The notes: generated by a model not told the origin, from the letters alone. A stretch of 9,606 bases of DNA from Phyllobacteriaceae bacterium (GCA_012799265.1 JAAZLP010000062.1:1-9606), one strand, 5' to 3'; counted from the first letter of the stretch, positions 1 through 5,911 are shown. A program made the numbers and translations.

Positions 1-207
1 AATGAAACCGGCAATGAGATAGCCGATCCAGCCGCCGAAGGAGATGCCGAGCAGCCCGAAGACAAGGCTCGCGAGAATGGCGCCAACGATACCCAAGATG
101 ACGTTCTTGAGCACGCCGCCGCCCGCATTCATGAACATGCTGGCCAGCCAACCGGCGATGCCGCCAATGATGATGGCCGCAAGCCAACCTACACCGTCAA
201 AAGCCAT
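1..207 (-). CDS. GlsB/YeaQ/YmgE-family stress-response membrane protein (partial)
   Basis: The 69 visible codons encode a small glycine- and isoleucine-rich membrane protein beginning MAFDGVGWLAAIIIGGIAGW and running off the left edge before its stop. Family members (transglycosylase-associated protein family) are usually about 80-90 residues, so most of the gene is here. Visible features are alternating hydrophobic stretches with GG/GxxxG-like motifs: residues about 6-18, then a MNAGGG turn followed by a hydrophobic stretch, and a final FGGWIGYLIAGFI helix. The family is an inner-membrane protein linked to general stress; its biochemical role is not established. The start is fixed by a strong ribosome-binding site, GGAGGAG, four bases upstream (plus positions 212-218). 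A 6-bp hairpin lies just upstream of that site (221-236). It is transcribed away from the phosphotriesterase gene to its right. Confidence 0.85.
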   Translation of the reverse strand, partial: MAFDGVGWLAAIIIGGIAGWLASMFMNAGGGVLKNVILGIVGAILASLVFGLLGISFGGWIGYLIAGFI

Positions 208-220
208 TTTTCTCCTCCGT

Positions 221-236
221 GAGAGATGAGTCTCTC
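221..236 (-). other. Hairpin directly upstream of the GlsB-family ribosome-binding site
   Basis: GAGAGA (221-226) and TCTCTC (231-236) form a perfect 6-bp stem with a 4-nt loop. On the minus strand it would sit in the leader two or three bases upstream of the GGAGGAG site. It could stabilise the message or be a dyad operator; the sequence does not decide between these. Confidence 0.35.
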
Positions 237-342
237 GCTTCAAGAGGTTGGCACAGTGAACGGAAAACACAAGATCGGTACGGTTGGCCCTTTACTTGGC
301 TCCTTCCGATGTCACACTGCGGCCGAGTATGGGGGGATGTTC

Positions 343-1258
343 ATGGTGCAATTGCTGACGACTTTGGGCGCCTATCGGCGGGAGGAGCTGGGACTCATCC
401 TGCCGCATGAGCATGTCTTCGTAGATCTGCGAACGCCGGATCACCCAGGTCATGGCGAAGCGGATAGCGCAGACGTCGTTCGGCTGATGGGGCCACAGAT
501 CGAGGCGATCAAGGCGCAGGGTGTTACGGCGCTGGTGGAATGTTCAACGGGCGGCGTGGGTCTGCGGGTCGATATCGATCTCGCCGTTTCCCAAGCTACC
601 GGCATGCCGATCGTGGTGCCGACCGGTATCTATCGCGAGCCATGGGTGCCGGATTGGGCCGCCGAAGCAAGTGTGGAGGCGCTGGAGGCGTGGATGGTCG
701 GCGAGCTTACCCAGGGTGTCCGCGACACCGGTGTCCAGGCCGCATGGATCAAGGTCAGCGCTGGCGACGAGGGGATAACGCCGCTCGAAACGCGTATCCT
801 GCGCGCCGCCGCCCGCGCCTCGGCGAGGACCGGGGCCATCATAGGCTCGCATACGATCAAGGAGAGTGTCGTCCTGGACCAGCTCGACATTATCGCCGAT
901 GAAGGCGGCTCAGCTTCACGCTTCATCTCCATCCATACGCAGGAGGAGAAGGATTTTGGCCTGCACCGCGAGGTGTTCGCTCGGGGCGCATGGCTTGAGT
1001 TTGATCATATCGGGCGGGTGGCGGATGCCGAGGTGCTGGCGCTGGTGATGCGGGCGCTGGAAGCAGGGGCAGGGCGAGCGTCTGCTCTTGAGCCACGACA
1101 GGGGTTGGTACGACCCGGCGCTACCCGGCGGTGGCACGCCGCAACCCTATACGCATCTGGTCGATAATTTCTTGCCGGCCATGCGTCAGGCTGGTGTGGA
1201 CGACGCGACGATCAAGCAATTGACCGAGGATAATCCGTTCAACGCCTTTGCGCGCTAG
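343..1258 (+). pseudogene. Phosphotriesterase-family metal-dependent hydrolase, frameshifted near 1066-1069
   Basis: This encodes an amidohydrolase-fold phosphotriesterase/PhP-type protein, a family with a binuclear metal centre that acts on phosphotriesters, lactones or related substrates. With one base removed the product is 304 residues. The ligand set is then complete: HEH (His22, His24), the lysine usually carboxylated (Lys137 in AWIKVSAG), His170 (GSHT), His198 (SIHTQ) and Asp252 (LLLSHDRGWYDP). As given, the first frame reads through to 1167 with unrelated residues after about codon 243, while the true C-terminus (from GQGERLLLSHD to DNPFNAFAR, stop at 1256-1258) lies in the next frame. 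One extra G in the GGGG run at 1066-1069 explains the break. The frame is open upstream to 226, but family similarity begins at MVQLLTTLGAYRREELG, and ATG 343 has a G-rich site (331-336) at good distance. ATG 337 is the alternative start. The true substrate cannot be told from sequence. Confidence 0.85.
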
Positions 1259-1259
1259 G

Positions 1260-1284
1260 CGGTTCCCGCACGGGACGGGAACCG
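1260..1284 (+). terminator. Hairpin between convergent phosphotriesterase gene and rimO
   Basis: A perfect 9-bp stem (1260-1268 with 1276-1284) with a 7-nt loop starts one base after the phosphotriesterase-gene stop and lies about 10 bp from the rimO stop. The following sequence on the plus strand (gatattt) is only weakly T-rich, so termination strength is uncertain. The position between converging genes supports a terminator role. Confidence 0.5.
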
Positions 1285-1293
1285 GATATTTGA

Positions 1294-2625
1294 TCAGTTT
1301 GCCGGCCGCGCCGGGGTCGCGAAGAGGTCGTATTCGTCGCTGTCAGTAACGGTGACCGAGACGATGTCGCCAATCTTGATGCCGCCGGCATTGTCGACGA
1401 TCACCTGGCCGTCGATTTCCGGCGCATCCCACTTGGAGCGGGCGATGACGCGGTTTTCTTCCGGGCGCACGTCGTCGACGATGACGTCGATGGTGCGGCC
1501 GACCTTCTGGGCGAGGCGGTGGTAGGAGACGTCCTGGGCCACTTCCATCAGCTGGGCGAAGCGCTCTTCCTTGACCTCGTCAGGGACGATGCCGGGCAGT
1601 TCGTTGGCCGGAGCGCCAGTGACGGGCTCATATTTGAAGCAGCCGGCGCGATCGATCTCGGCTTCTTCCAGCCAGTCGAGCAGGAATTCAAAATCTTCTT
1701 CGGTTTCGCCGGGATAGCCGACGATGAAGTTCGAACGGATGGCCAGATCCGGGCAAATCTCGCGCCACTTCCTGATCCGGTCGAGGGTCTTTTCCTGATT
1801 GGCCGGACGACGCATCGACTTCAGCACATTTGGCGAAGCATGCTGGAAGGGAATGTCGAGATAGGGGAGCACGAGGCCTTCGGCCATGAGCTCGATCACC
1901 TGGTCGACATGCGGGTAGGGGTAAACGTAGTGCAGGCGCGTCCAGGCGCCGAGCTGGCCCAGTTCCTTGGCGAGGTCATAGAACTTCGCCTTGACGTCGC
2001 GGCCGCGATACTTGGATTCGGCGAACTTGATGTCGATGCCGTAGGCGCTGGTGTCCTGCGAGATGACCAAGAGTTCCTTGACGCCGGAGCGGATCAGGCC
2101 CTCGGCTTCGCTCAGAATACCAGCGGCGGGGCGCGAGACGAGGTCGCCGCGAATCTGCGGGATGATGCAGAAGGAGCAGCGATTGTTGCAGCCTTCGGAA
2201 ATCTTGAGATAGGCGTAGTGGCGCGGGGTGAGCTTGAGACCGCTCTCGGGCACCAGATCGACGAAGCGATTGGGGACCGGCGGCAAGTGATCATGCACCG
2301 CGGAGACAACGCTTTCATATTGATGCGGGCCGGTGATGGCGAGCACGTTCGGATGGGTCTCGCGGATAAGCTCTTCCTCGACGCCGAGGCAGCCCGTGAC
2401 GATGACCTTTCCGTTCTCGTTGAGTGCTTCGCCGATGGCCTCAAGGCTTTCCTGCTTGGCGCTATCGAGGAAGCCGCAGGTGTTGACGAGAACGATGTCC
2501 GCGCCCGCATAGTCGCGGCTGAACGAATAGCCCTGCGCGCGCAGGGTCGTCATGATGCGTTCGCTGTCGACGAGCGCCTTGGGGCAGCCGAGGCTGACTA
2601 AACCGATTTTGGGCGCCTGAGTCAT
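1294..2625 (-). CDS. rimO: Ribosomal protein uS12 (S12) methylthiotransferase RimO
   Basis: RimO is a radical-SAM enzyme that adds a methylthio group to the conserved aspartate of ribosomal protein S12 (Asp88/89). The 443-residue length is normal for the family. The N-terminal UPF0004 domain has its three cluster cysteines, Cys14 (SLGCPKALVDSE, a RimO-type signature), Cys50 (NTCGF) and Cys79 (TGCL). The radical-SAM domain has the CxxxCxxC cluster Cys146/Cys150/Cys153 (EGCNNRCSFC). The last roughly 75 residues (from about 370) read as a TRAM domain. SLGCPKALVDSE separates it from the tRNA-modifying paralogue MiaB. The ATG at 2625 has no clear ribosome-binding site, yet the protein begins exactly where homologues usually do. 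It is divergent from the doxX-like gene and convergent with the phosphotriesterase gene. A 360-residue open frame on the opposite strand is a shadow. Confidence 0.97.
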   Translation of the reverse strand: MTQAPKIGLVSLGCPKALVDSERIMTTLRAQGYSFSRDYAGADIVLVNTCGFLDSAKQESLEAIGEALNENGKVIVTGCLGVEEELIRETHPNVLAITGPHQYESVVSAVHDHLPPVPNRFVDLVPESGLKLTPRHYAYLKISEGCNNRCSFCIIPQIRGDLVSRPAAGILSEAEGLIRSGVKELLVISQDTSAYGIDIKFAESKYRGRDVKAKFYDLAKELGQLGAWTRLHYVYPYPHVDQVIELMAEGLVLPYLDIPFQHASPNVLKSMRRPANQEKTLDRIRKWREICPDLAIRSNFIVGYPGETEEDFEFLLDWLEEAEIDRAGCFKYEPVTGAPANELPGIVPDEVKEERFAQLMEVAQDVSYHRLAQKVGRTIDVIVDDVRPEENRVIARSKWDAPEIDGQVIVDNAGGIKIGDIVSVTVTDSDEYDLFATPARPAN

Positions 2626-2697
2626 GCGCGTGCGAAAGTCCGCTTCTGAAAGGAATTGCGGGCGTCATATAGAAAGTCGGTCGGTTACGCAATGTGA

Positions 2698-2730
2698 CTG
2701 CCCCGCGCAGGGGGCGGGGCAGGCCTGCCC
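2698..2730. other. Overlapping dyads in the rimO/doxX divergent intergenic region
   Basis: CTGCCCCGC (2698-2706) pairs perfectly with GCGGGGCAG (2714-2722) as a 9-bp stem. The second arm also belongs to a perfect 14-bp palindrome, GGGCAGGCCTGCCC (2717-2730), so two mutually exclusive structures share it. It sits about 70-105 bp upstream of the rimO start and about 135-170 bp upstream of the doxX start. It could be a regulator site or a leader hairpin; no T tract follows on either strand, so a terminator is unlikely. Confidence 0.4.
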
Positions 2731-2865
2731 GAAATGATGAACACGCAGACTTGAATAGATCGAAACGGTGAACAGTGTGACCGCTGTATGGTGGCTTACG
2801 CCTTGGGATTCTTCGGGCTAGCCATTCCTCATCGCGTCATTGCGCTGCAATATAAGGAATTATCT

Positions 2866-3246
2866 GTGTTCGACCGTCTCTCGTCCTATGCGCCGCAGGC
2901 TCTTGCTGTTCTGCGCATCGTTGCCGCCCTGCTGTTCCTTCTTCATGGGACGCAGAAGCTCCTCGGCTTCCCGGCTGCAGAATTTGCGCCGCCGGCCTTC
3001 TCCATTTTCTGGTTTGCCGGCGTCATCGAAATCATCACCGGCGTCATGATGCTGGTCGGTTTCTTTACCCGCCCGCTGTTTGGTCAGGTGACCGAATTGG
3101 GTGGCGTGCGCTTGGCGGTTCGCCGCGGCTTGAAAGTTTCCCCCGGCTGGGTGGAAGGTTCTCGCGCCGGTTCAGTGGCGGCCGGCTGGGGCACATGGGG
3201 CAGGGGCTCGGTTGCCGGTGTGAAATATTCATCGGCTTCGGCGTAG
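2866..3246 (+). CDS. DoxX-family membrane protein, C-terminal half replaced
   Basis: Residues 1-70 are typical of small DoxX-family integral membrane proteins: MFDRLSSYAPQALAVLRIVA, a first helix with LLFLLHGTQKLLGFP (about 22-36) and a second helix FWFAGVIEIITGVMMLVGFFTRP (about 48-70). DoxX proteins are normally 130-150 residues with two further helices. Here the frame after FTRP (from about 3076) reads LFGQVTELGGVRLAVRRG and on into a Gly/Ser/Val-rich tail with no membrane character, stopping at 3244-3246. That tail is the antisense of the convergent DUF4282 gene, whose stop lies at 3084-3086, so the native 3' half is missing, probably by deletion. The start is GTG 2866, chosen for the AAGGA site at 2854-2858 with 7-nt spacing and the family-typical N-terminus; the longer in-frame ATG at 2788 has neither. 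The intact family is linked to redox/thiosulfate functions, but with two helices lost this copy is probably not functional. Confidence 0.75.
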   Translation: MFDRLSSYAPQALAVLRIVAALLFLLHGTQKLLGFPAAEFAPPAFSIFWFAGVIEIITGVMMLVGFFTRPLFGQVTELGGVRLAVRRGLKVSPGWVEGSRAGSVAAGWGTWGRGSVAGVKYSSASA

Positions 3247-3617
3247 TCGCTGGTTTCGCCCTGTTCTGCCAGATCGCGAATGGCGTCGCGCACTTCATCC
3301 AGCAGGGATGCCGAATAGCGGGAGCGCTGAACAGAATCGCCCGTCGCCTCGTGGGACTTGAACCAGACCAGCAGCGCTTCGCAGAGAATGCGCAGGCCGA
3401 CAAAGGACAGAAGGCCAAAGACGACGATCTCCAGAATGCCCCAGAGGCCATCACCAAAGCCGCTGCCGAAGCGGAAGAAGAAGTGGCTGACGGCCCAGAG
3501 CAGGATGGCGGCCAGGCCGAGCGCATAGAGAATCGGCACAAGTTTGGGCGACACAATCGAATCGAGCCGGAACAGGGTCTGCCTCGTGAAAAGGCGCTTG
3601 AGATCGTCCAGTGTCAT
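3084..3617 (-). CDS. DUF4282 domain-containing inner-membrane protein
   Basis: The product is 177 residues beginning MTLDDLKRLFTRQTLFRLDS. It looks like the DUF4282 family: a short amphipathic N-terminus, transmembrane helix 1 at about 27-48 (LVPILYALGLAAILLWAVSH), a Gly-rich loop, and transmembrane helix 2 at about 61-86 ending in WFKS. A soluble acidic helix follows (LLDEVRDAIRDLAEQGE), then a Pro/Thr/Glu-rich low-complexity tail. Function of the family is unknown. The ATG at 3617 is preferred over the longer in-frame start at 3677 because of GGGAG (3624-3628) six bases upstream and because the family begins there. lipB ends about 100 bp upstream on the same strand, so co-transcription is possible. 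Its last roughly 55 codons overlap the aberrant tail of the convergent doxX-like frame, which suggests the real gene on this stretch is this one. Confidence 0.8.
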   Translation of the reverse strand: MTLDDLKRLFTRQTLFRLDSIVSPKLVPILYALGLAAILLWAVSHFFFRFGSGFGDGLWGILEIVVFGLLSFVGLRILCEALLVWFKSHEATGDSVQRSRYSASLLDEVRDAIRDLAEQGETSDYAEADEYFTPATEPLPHVPQPAATEPAREPSTQPGETFKPRRTAKRTPPNSVT

Positions 3618-3715
3618 GTTCGGCTCCCTAGAGTATTCCGGCGGTATTCTATTGGCGCAGAAGCGTCGTGAAGACAATCGCGCAGTGCAGGCTGGTGGCG
3701 CGGATTTTGCGGCTT

Positions 3716-4441
3716 TTATGCGGGTATGGCCAGCGGCGCACGCGCACGTTCCGTTGGGCCGAAAATGGCTTCGAAGCGGCGACGCAGCACCGAATCGACC
3801 TCAGGCAAGGTCAGCAGCAGGCCGAGATCCTCAAATGAGGTGACGCCCTGATCGGTGATGCCGCAGGGGACAATGCCGTCATAGTGACTGAGATCGGTCG
3901 TCACATTCAGCGCAATGCCGTGGAACGTGACCCATTTGCGGACGCGTACGCCGATCGCGGCAATCTTGTCCTCGCGGCCGATTCCCTTTTCCGGTCGGGC
4001 AACCCAGACGCCGACGCGCCCTTCGCGACGACCGGCAGTGATATTATGGGCGGCAAGAGTGTCGATCACCCATTGTTCCAGTCCCTGCACAAGGCAGCGG
4101 ATGTCGCGACCGCGCTGGGTCAGATCCAGCATGACATAGGCCACGCGCTGTCCGGGGCCGTGATAGGTGAACTGGCCGCCGCGTCCTGCCGGGTAGACAG
4201 GAAAACGGGCATTGAGCAGGTCTTCAGGCCGGGCGGAGGTGCCGGAGGTGTAAAGGGGAGGATGTTCCAGCAGCCAGACGGCTTCCGACGCTGTGCCAGC
4301 GGAAATGGCGGCCACGCGCTCGTCCATCATGGCGAGGGCCTGCTCATAATCGAGCGGCTCGTCAAAGATGCGCCACTCCACGGGCTGGCGATCCTCGCGC
4401 AGAAGCTTCGACCGAATTTGGCACGCCTTGTCGTTGTTCAT
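3716..4441 (-). CDS. lipB: Octanoyl-[acyl-carrier-protein]:protein N-octanoyltransferase (lipoate biosynthesis) LipB
   Basis: LipB transfers the octanoyl group from acyl-carrier protein to the lipoyl domains of 2-oxoacid dehydrogenases and the glycine-cleavage H protein; LipA then inserts sulfur. Visible motifs are LLEHPPLYTSGTSA (57-70), GRGGQFTYHGPGQRVAYVML (86-105, the RGG...YHGPGQ signature), the conserved lysine in KIAAIGVRV (Lys159), FHGIALNV (173-180) and the catalytic cysteine in GIVPCG (Cys193). These are the expected Cys/Lys pair. The 241-residue length is normal. In-frame ATGs also exist at 4459 and 4453, but ATG 4441 is preferred because it has GGAAG (4447-4451) at 5-nt spacing. 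The gene is divergent from fliN, with only about 70-90 bp between the starts, and precedes the DUF4282 gene on the same strand. Confidence 0.97.
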   Translation of the reverse strand: MNNDKACQIRSKLLREDRQPVEWRIFDEPLDYEQALAMMDERVAAISAGTASEAVWLLEHPPLYTSGTSARPEDLLNARFPVYPAGRGGQFTYHGPGQRVAYVMLDLTQRGRDIRCLVQGLEQWVIDTLAAHNITAGRREGRVGVWVARPEKGIGREDKIAAIGVRVRKWVTFHGIALNVTTDLSHYDGIVPCGITDQGVTSFEDLGLLLTLPEVDSVLRRRFEAIFGPTERARAPLAIPA

Positions 4442-4530
4442 TAACACTTCCATAACCATGCCGGACCCAGTGTTGAGTCCAACGCAACCACGCCGCCCCC
4501 AAAAGCGGGAAAGACGCTCGACCCTTATCT

Positions 4531-4764
4531 ATGAGCACATTGGACAATATTGAAGTCGATATCACGGTGGAACTCGGCGCGACCACCATGCCGATCCATC
4601 ATCTTTTGCGGATGGGTCGTGGCGCCGTGATCGAACTGGACGCTACCGAGCATGATCCGCTGAAGATCTATGCGAACAGCACATTGATCGCGAAGGGCGA
4701 GGTCAATGTGGAAGAGGGGCATTTGCGCGTCTTCGTGACCGAGAAAATCTTCCGGGTCGGCTGA
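4531..4764 (+). CDS. fliN: Short FliN/SpoA-domain flagellar motor-switch protein
   Basis: The 77-residue product is essentially one SpoA (FliN/FliM C-terminal) domain: VDITVELGATTMPIHHLLRM (9-28), then GRGAVIELDATEHDPLKIYA (29-48), NSTLIAKGEVNVEEGHLRV (about 49-67) and FVTEKIF. This pattern of a conserved hydrophobic strand, the LLxMGxGxxIELD turn and the GEV strand matches FliN, the C-ring protein under the flagellar rotor that binds FliM/FliG and helps set rotation direction. FliN proteins often carry an additional N-terminal segment that is absent here. No flagellar neighbour is present; lipB is divergent 5' and a strong terminator follows 3', so it is a single-gene unit. There is no clear ribosome-binding site within 4-12 bases of ATG 4531; a GGGAAAGA about 17 bases upstream is too far, and an in-frame stop at 4474 limits upstream extension. 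A type III secretion SpoA protein is the less likely alternative. Confidence 0.85.
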   Translation: MSTLDNIEVDITVELGATTMPIHHLLRMGRGAVIELDATEHDPLKIYANSTLIAKGEVNVEEGHLRVFVTEKIFRVG

Positions 4765-4794
4765 AACGGCCACCATCCCTGATGACATTGACAG

Positions 4795-4825
4795 CTCTCC
4801 TCGTCGCCGGCGGGGGGAGTTTTTT
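4795..4825 (+). terminator. Rho-independent terminator of fliN
   Basis: A 9-bp stem (4795-4803 with 4811-4819, two G-U pairs, 7-nt loop) is followed at once by six T (4820-4825). It lies 30 bp after the fliN stop. It also cuts through the small minus-strand open frames here, which supports rejecting them. Confidence 0.85.
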
Positions 4826-4977
4826 GTTGCGGGGACGCATTTTCGGCGGCGAGGCGATAGGCGCTTCAGCGTAGCCGGATGGTGTCGGCACCGAAGAAAG
4901 CGCCCGGTTCGCGGCGGTTTGGTCCTCATGCGGCGAAAACTCTCCACAGGGCGCTTCAGAATTCGTCATTTAACCGC

Positions 4978-5006
4978 TTGAGGTTGCGGGGAAGCTTTGC
5001 TACATC
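4978..5006 (+). promoter_or_regulatory. Candidate promoter of tRNA-Leu
   Basis: TTGAGG (4978-4983), a 17-bp spacer and TACATC (5001-5006) resemble -35 and -10 boxes (four and three consensus matches). Transcription would start about 40 bp before the mature tRNA. The stretch from the fliN terminator to here (4826-4977) holds nothing else I can support; a 10-bp direct repeat GGCGCTTCAG occurs at 4860-4869 and 4950-4959. Confidence 0.35.
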
Positions 5007-5052
5007 CCCACTCGCTTCGGGGCGACACGCTCCGCAGCTTCTACCACACAGT

Positions 5053-5137
5053 GCGGTCGTGGCGGAATTGGTAGACGCGCAGCGTTGAGGTCGCTGTGCC
5101 GCGAGGCGTGGAAGTTCGAGTCTTCTCGACCGCACCA
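5053..5137 (+). tRNA. tRNA-Leu, anticodon GAG
   Basis: The 85-nt sequence folds as a class II tRNA. The acceptor stem GCGGTCG (5053-5059) pairs perfectly with CGACCGC (5127-5133). It has a D arm with AATTGGTAGA, an anticodon arm CAGCG/CGCTG enclosing TTGAGGT (anticodon GAG, reading CUC and CUU), a long variable arm TGCCGCGAGGCG, and a TTCGAGT T-loop. Discriminator A is followed by an encoded CCA (5135-5137). The long variable arm and anticodon identify leucine. A CTCCC-GAAA-GGGAG tetraloop hairpin (5142-5155) follows before the terminator. Confidence 0.97.
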
Positions 5138-5162
5138 TTCACTCCCGAAAGGGAGATGAAAC

Positions 5163-5195
5163 AAAAAGCTGCCTGCGGGCGGCTTTTTTGTTTTT
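5163..5195 (+). terminator. Rho-independent terminator of tRNA-Leu
   Basis: AAAAAGCTGCC (5163-5173) pairs with GGCGGCTTTTT (5178-5188) as an 11-bp stem with one G-U pair and a TGCG loop. It runs into TTTTTTGTTTTT, a textbook intrinsic terminator 25 bp after the tRNA CCA. Confidence 0.9.
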
Positions 5196-5275
5196 GGGGT
5201 CTGATTAATCGGCCGCACATGGGCCATTCAGGCGCATTACACTCGAGTTGATCGAGATAGCCTCTTTTGAGTTGC

Positions 5276-5307
5276 AAAATTGAGGAGGGGACCCGCCGTA
5301 CCCCTCC
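5276..5307 (-). terminator. Possible terminator of the 115-residue ORF
   Basis: GGAGGGG (5284-5290) and CCCCTCC (5301-5307) form a perfect 7-bp stem with a 10-nt loop. Read on the minus strand it is followed by TCAATTTT (5283-5276), and it lies about 80 bp after the stop at 5388. The loop is large and the T run short, so it is only a candidate. The rest of 5200-5387 shows no gene I can support. Confidence 0.35.
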
Positions 5308-5387
5308 GGTTGCGCTTGAGTGAGAATGCCGTGGCTTTTGGAATCCCATATGGGTCCACGGGGGCGCCGCGATTGGGCGAGCACCCG

Positions 5388-5735
5388 CTACGAGCGTTCG
5401 TCTTGCTTTGCAAGATTGCGATATCCAGTATCAATCGCCTCGACGCCCGCCTTTATGATGGGATCTACGATCCAGCGAGGTGCGTCGGGAAACTGACGTT
5501 CTATGTTGCTGCGAGTACTGGCCTTAGCCTCAGCCATCAGGTGCGATAAGACAGTGGAACGATCGCCAGGGTTAAGGCCGTCAAGGTTGAGTGTCTGCAT
5601 ATACACCCGCTGGCCCAACTGTTCTCCGAGATGCCGATGGTCTTCGACTACTGCTTTGAGAAGTTGACGCGTGCTGCTGGGAAGATCAGCAATTGAACGG
5701 TAGGCTTGTGTAATGGAACTATTCGATCGTTTCAT
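5388..5735 (-). CDS. Unrecognised 115-residue protein with structured leader
   Basis: I do not recognise this protein. It begins MKRSNSSITQAYRSIADLPS, has no signal peptide or membrane segment, and is mostly polar and probably helical. Notable stretches are VVEDHRHLGEQLGQRVY (about 30-46), LDGLNPGDRSTVLSHLM and IERQFPDAPRWIVDPIIKAG. There are no cysteines, so no zinc or Fe-S motif. Reasons to think it is real are a GGAG ribosome-binding site (5743-5746) seven bases before the ATG, an uninterrupted frame, and a good promoter upstream (5865-5893) in the right orientation. Its codons end in A or T more often than those of its neighbours by eye, and it lies behind a tRNA-Leu gene, so recent acquisition is possible. 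The leader of about 120 nt contains two inverted-repeat structures, the nearer one overlapping the ribosome-binding site. No partner gene is adjacent. Confidence 0.65.
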   Translation of the reverse strand: MKRSNSSITQAYRSIADLPSSTRQLLKAVVEDHRHLGEQLGQRVYMQTLNLDGLNPGDRSTVLSHLMAEAKASTRSNIERQFPDAPRWIVDPIIKAGVEAIDTGYRNLAKQDERS

Positions 5736-5744
5736 ATTCTCACT

Positions 5745-5779
5745 CCAAGGTTACGTCACAATTTTGTGGAACACCTTGG
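5745..5779 (-). promoter_or_regulatory. Leader hairpin overlapping the ribosome-binding site of the 115-residue ORF
   Basis: CCAAGGT (5745-5751) and ACCTTGG (5773-5779) are perfect 7-bp arms. Inside is a second dyad, CACAA-TT-TTGTG (5757-5768). The outer 3' arm in the RNA ends within the GGAG ribosome-binding site (5743-5746), so folding would partly mask it. Confidence 0.45.
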
Positions 5780-5787
5780 CGGAGGAG

Positions 5788-5845
5788 GACCACGTTCGGA
5801 GAATTCCAGCTCCGCCGAGCTGGTAGTCTGTCCGATTTCGTGGTC
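5788..5845 (-). promoter_or_regulatory. Long nested hairpin in the leader of the 115-residue ORF
   Basis: Three nested perfect arm pairs occur in order: GACCACG (5788-5794) with CGTGGTC (5839-5845), TCGGA (5796-5800) with TCCGA (5831-5835), and CCAGCTC (5806-5812) with GAGCTGG (5817-5823) around a 4-nt loop. Together they give 19 pairs in 58 nt, with an asymmetric internal loop. From the predicted start site near 5858, it would be the first structure in the transcript. It matches no riboswitch class I know; a small RNA or remnant of a mobile palindrome are alternatives. Confidence 0.55.
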
Positions 5846-5864
5846 ACAATCGACCGGGTGGAAT

Positions 5865-5893
5865 TTTATAAATCAGCTGAGCTGATTAATCAA
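5865..5893 (-). promoter_or_regulatory. Promoter with a dyad operator in its spacer
   Basis: On the minus strand TTGATT (5893-5888) and TATAAA (5870-5865) are -35 and -10 boxes with four and five consensus matches and exactly 17 bp between them. The whole spacer (5871-5887) is a perfect dyad, AATCAGCT-g-AGCTGATT. This is the arrangement expected for a dimeric repressor, or for a MerR-type activator when spacers are long. It faces the 115-residue ORF. Confidence 0.6.
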
Positions 5894-5905
5894 CAAGTTC
5901 TTGTT
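5892..5905. promoter_or_regulatory. Second dyad abutting the -35 box
   Basis: AACAAG-TT-CTTGTT is a 14-bp dyad whose first two bases fall within the -35 box of the 5865-5893 promoter. Its sequence differs from the spacer dyad, so it would be a site for a different protein, if it is a site at all. Confidence 0.35.
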
Positions 5906-5911
5906 CAATGA

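Noticed and set aside
1519..2601. 360-residue open frame on the plus strand
   Set aside because: It lies wholly opposite rimO, whose motifs are complete. Long antisense frames are expected in GC-rich genes, and the frame has no ribosome-binding site or recognisable domain.
3195..3671. 158-residue plus-strand open frame
   Set aside because: It is the antisense of the DUF4282 gene, which has membrane helices, a ribosome-binding site and family similarity.
4860..4959. 10-bp direct repeat GGCGCTTCAG, 90 bp apart
   Set aside because: Only two copies, no further units and no gene; nothing beyond chance similarity can be argued.
4703..4969. 88-residue minus-strand open frame after fliN
   Set aside because: It overlaps fliN and its intrinsic terminator, is Arg/Pro-rich like random GC-rich frames, and has no ribosome-binding site.
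4956..5349. Minus-strand open frames over the tRNA (for example ones reading EKTRTSTPRGTATSTLRVYQ or GREDSNFHASRHSDLNAARL)
   Set aside because: They are the antisense of tRNA-Leu and its terminator; this kind of translated tRNA-Leu antisense is a well-known source of false proteins in databases.
5280..5549. 89-residue plus-strand open frame
   Set aside because: It overlaps the better-supported minus-strand ORF and a likely terminator hairpin and has no ribosome-binding site.
5201..5891. 10-bp direct repeat CTGATTAATC at 5201-5210 and 5882-5891, as possible attachment-site ends
   Set aside because: It is too short, AT-rich, unrelated to the tRNA 3' end, and there is no integrase; chance is a fair explanation.
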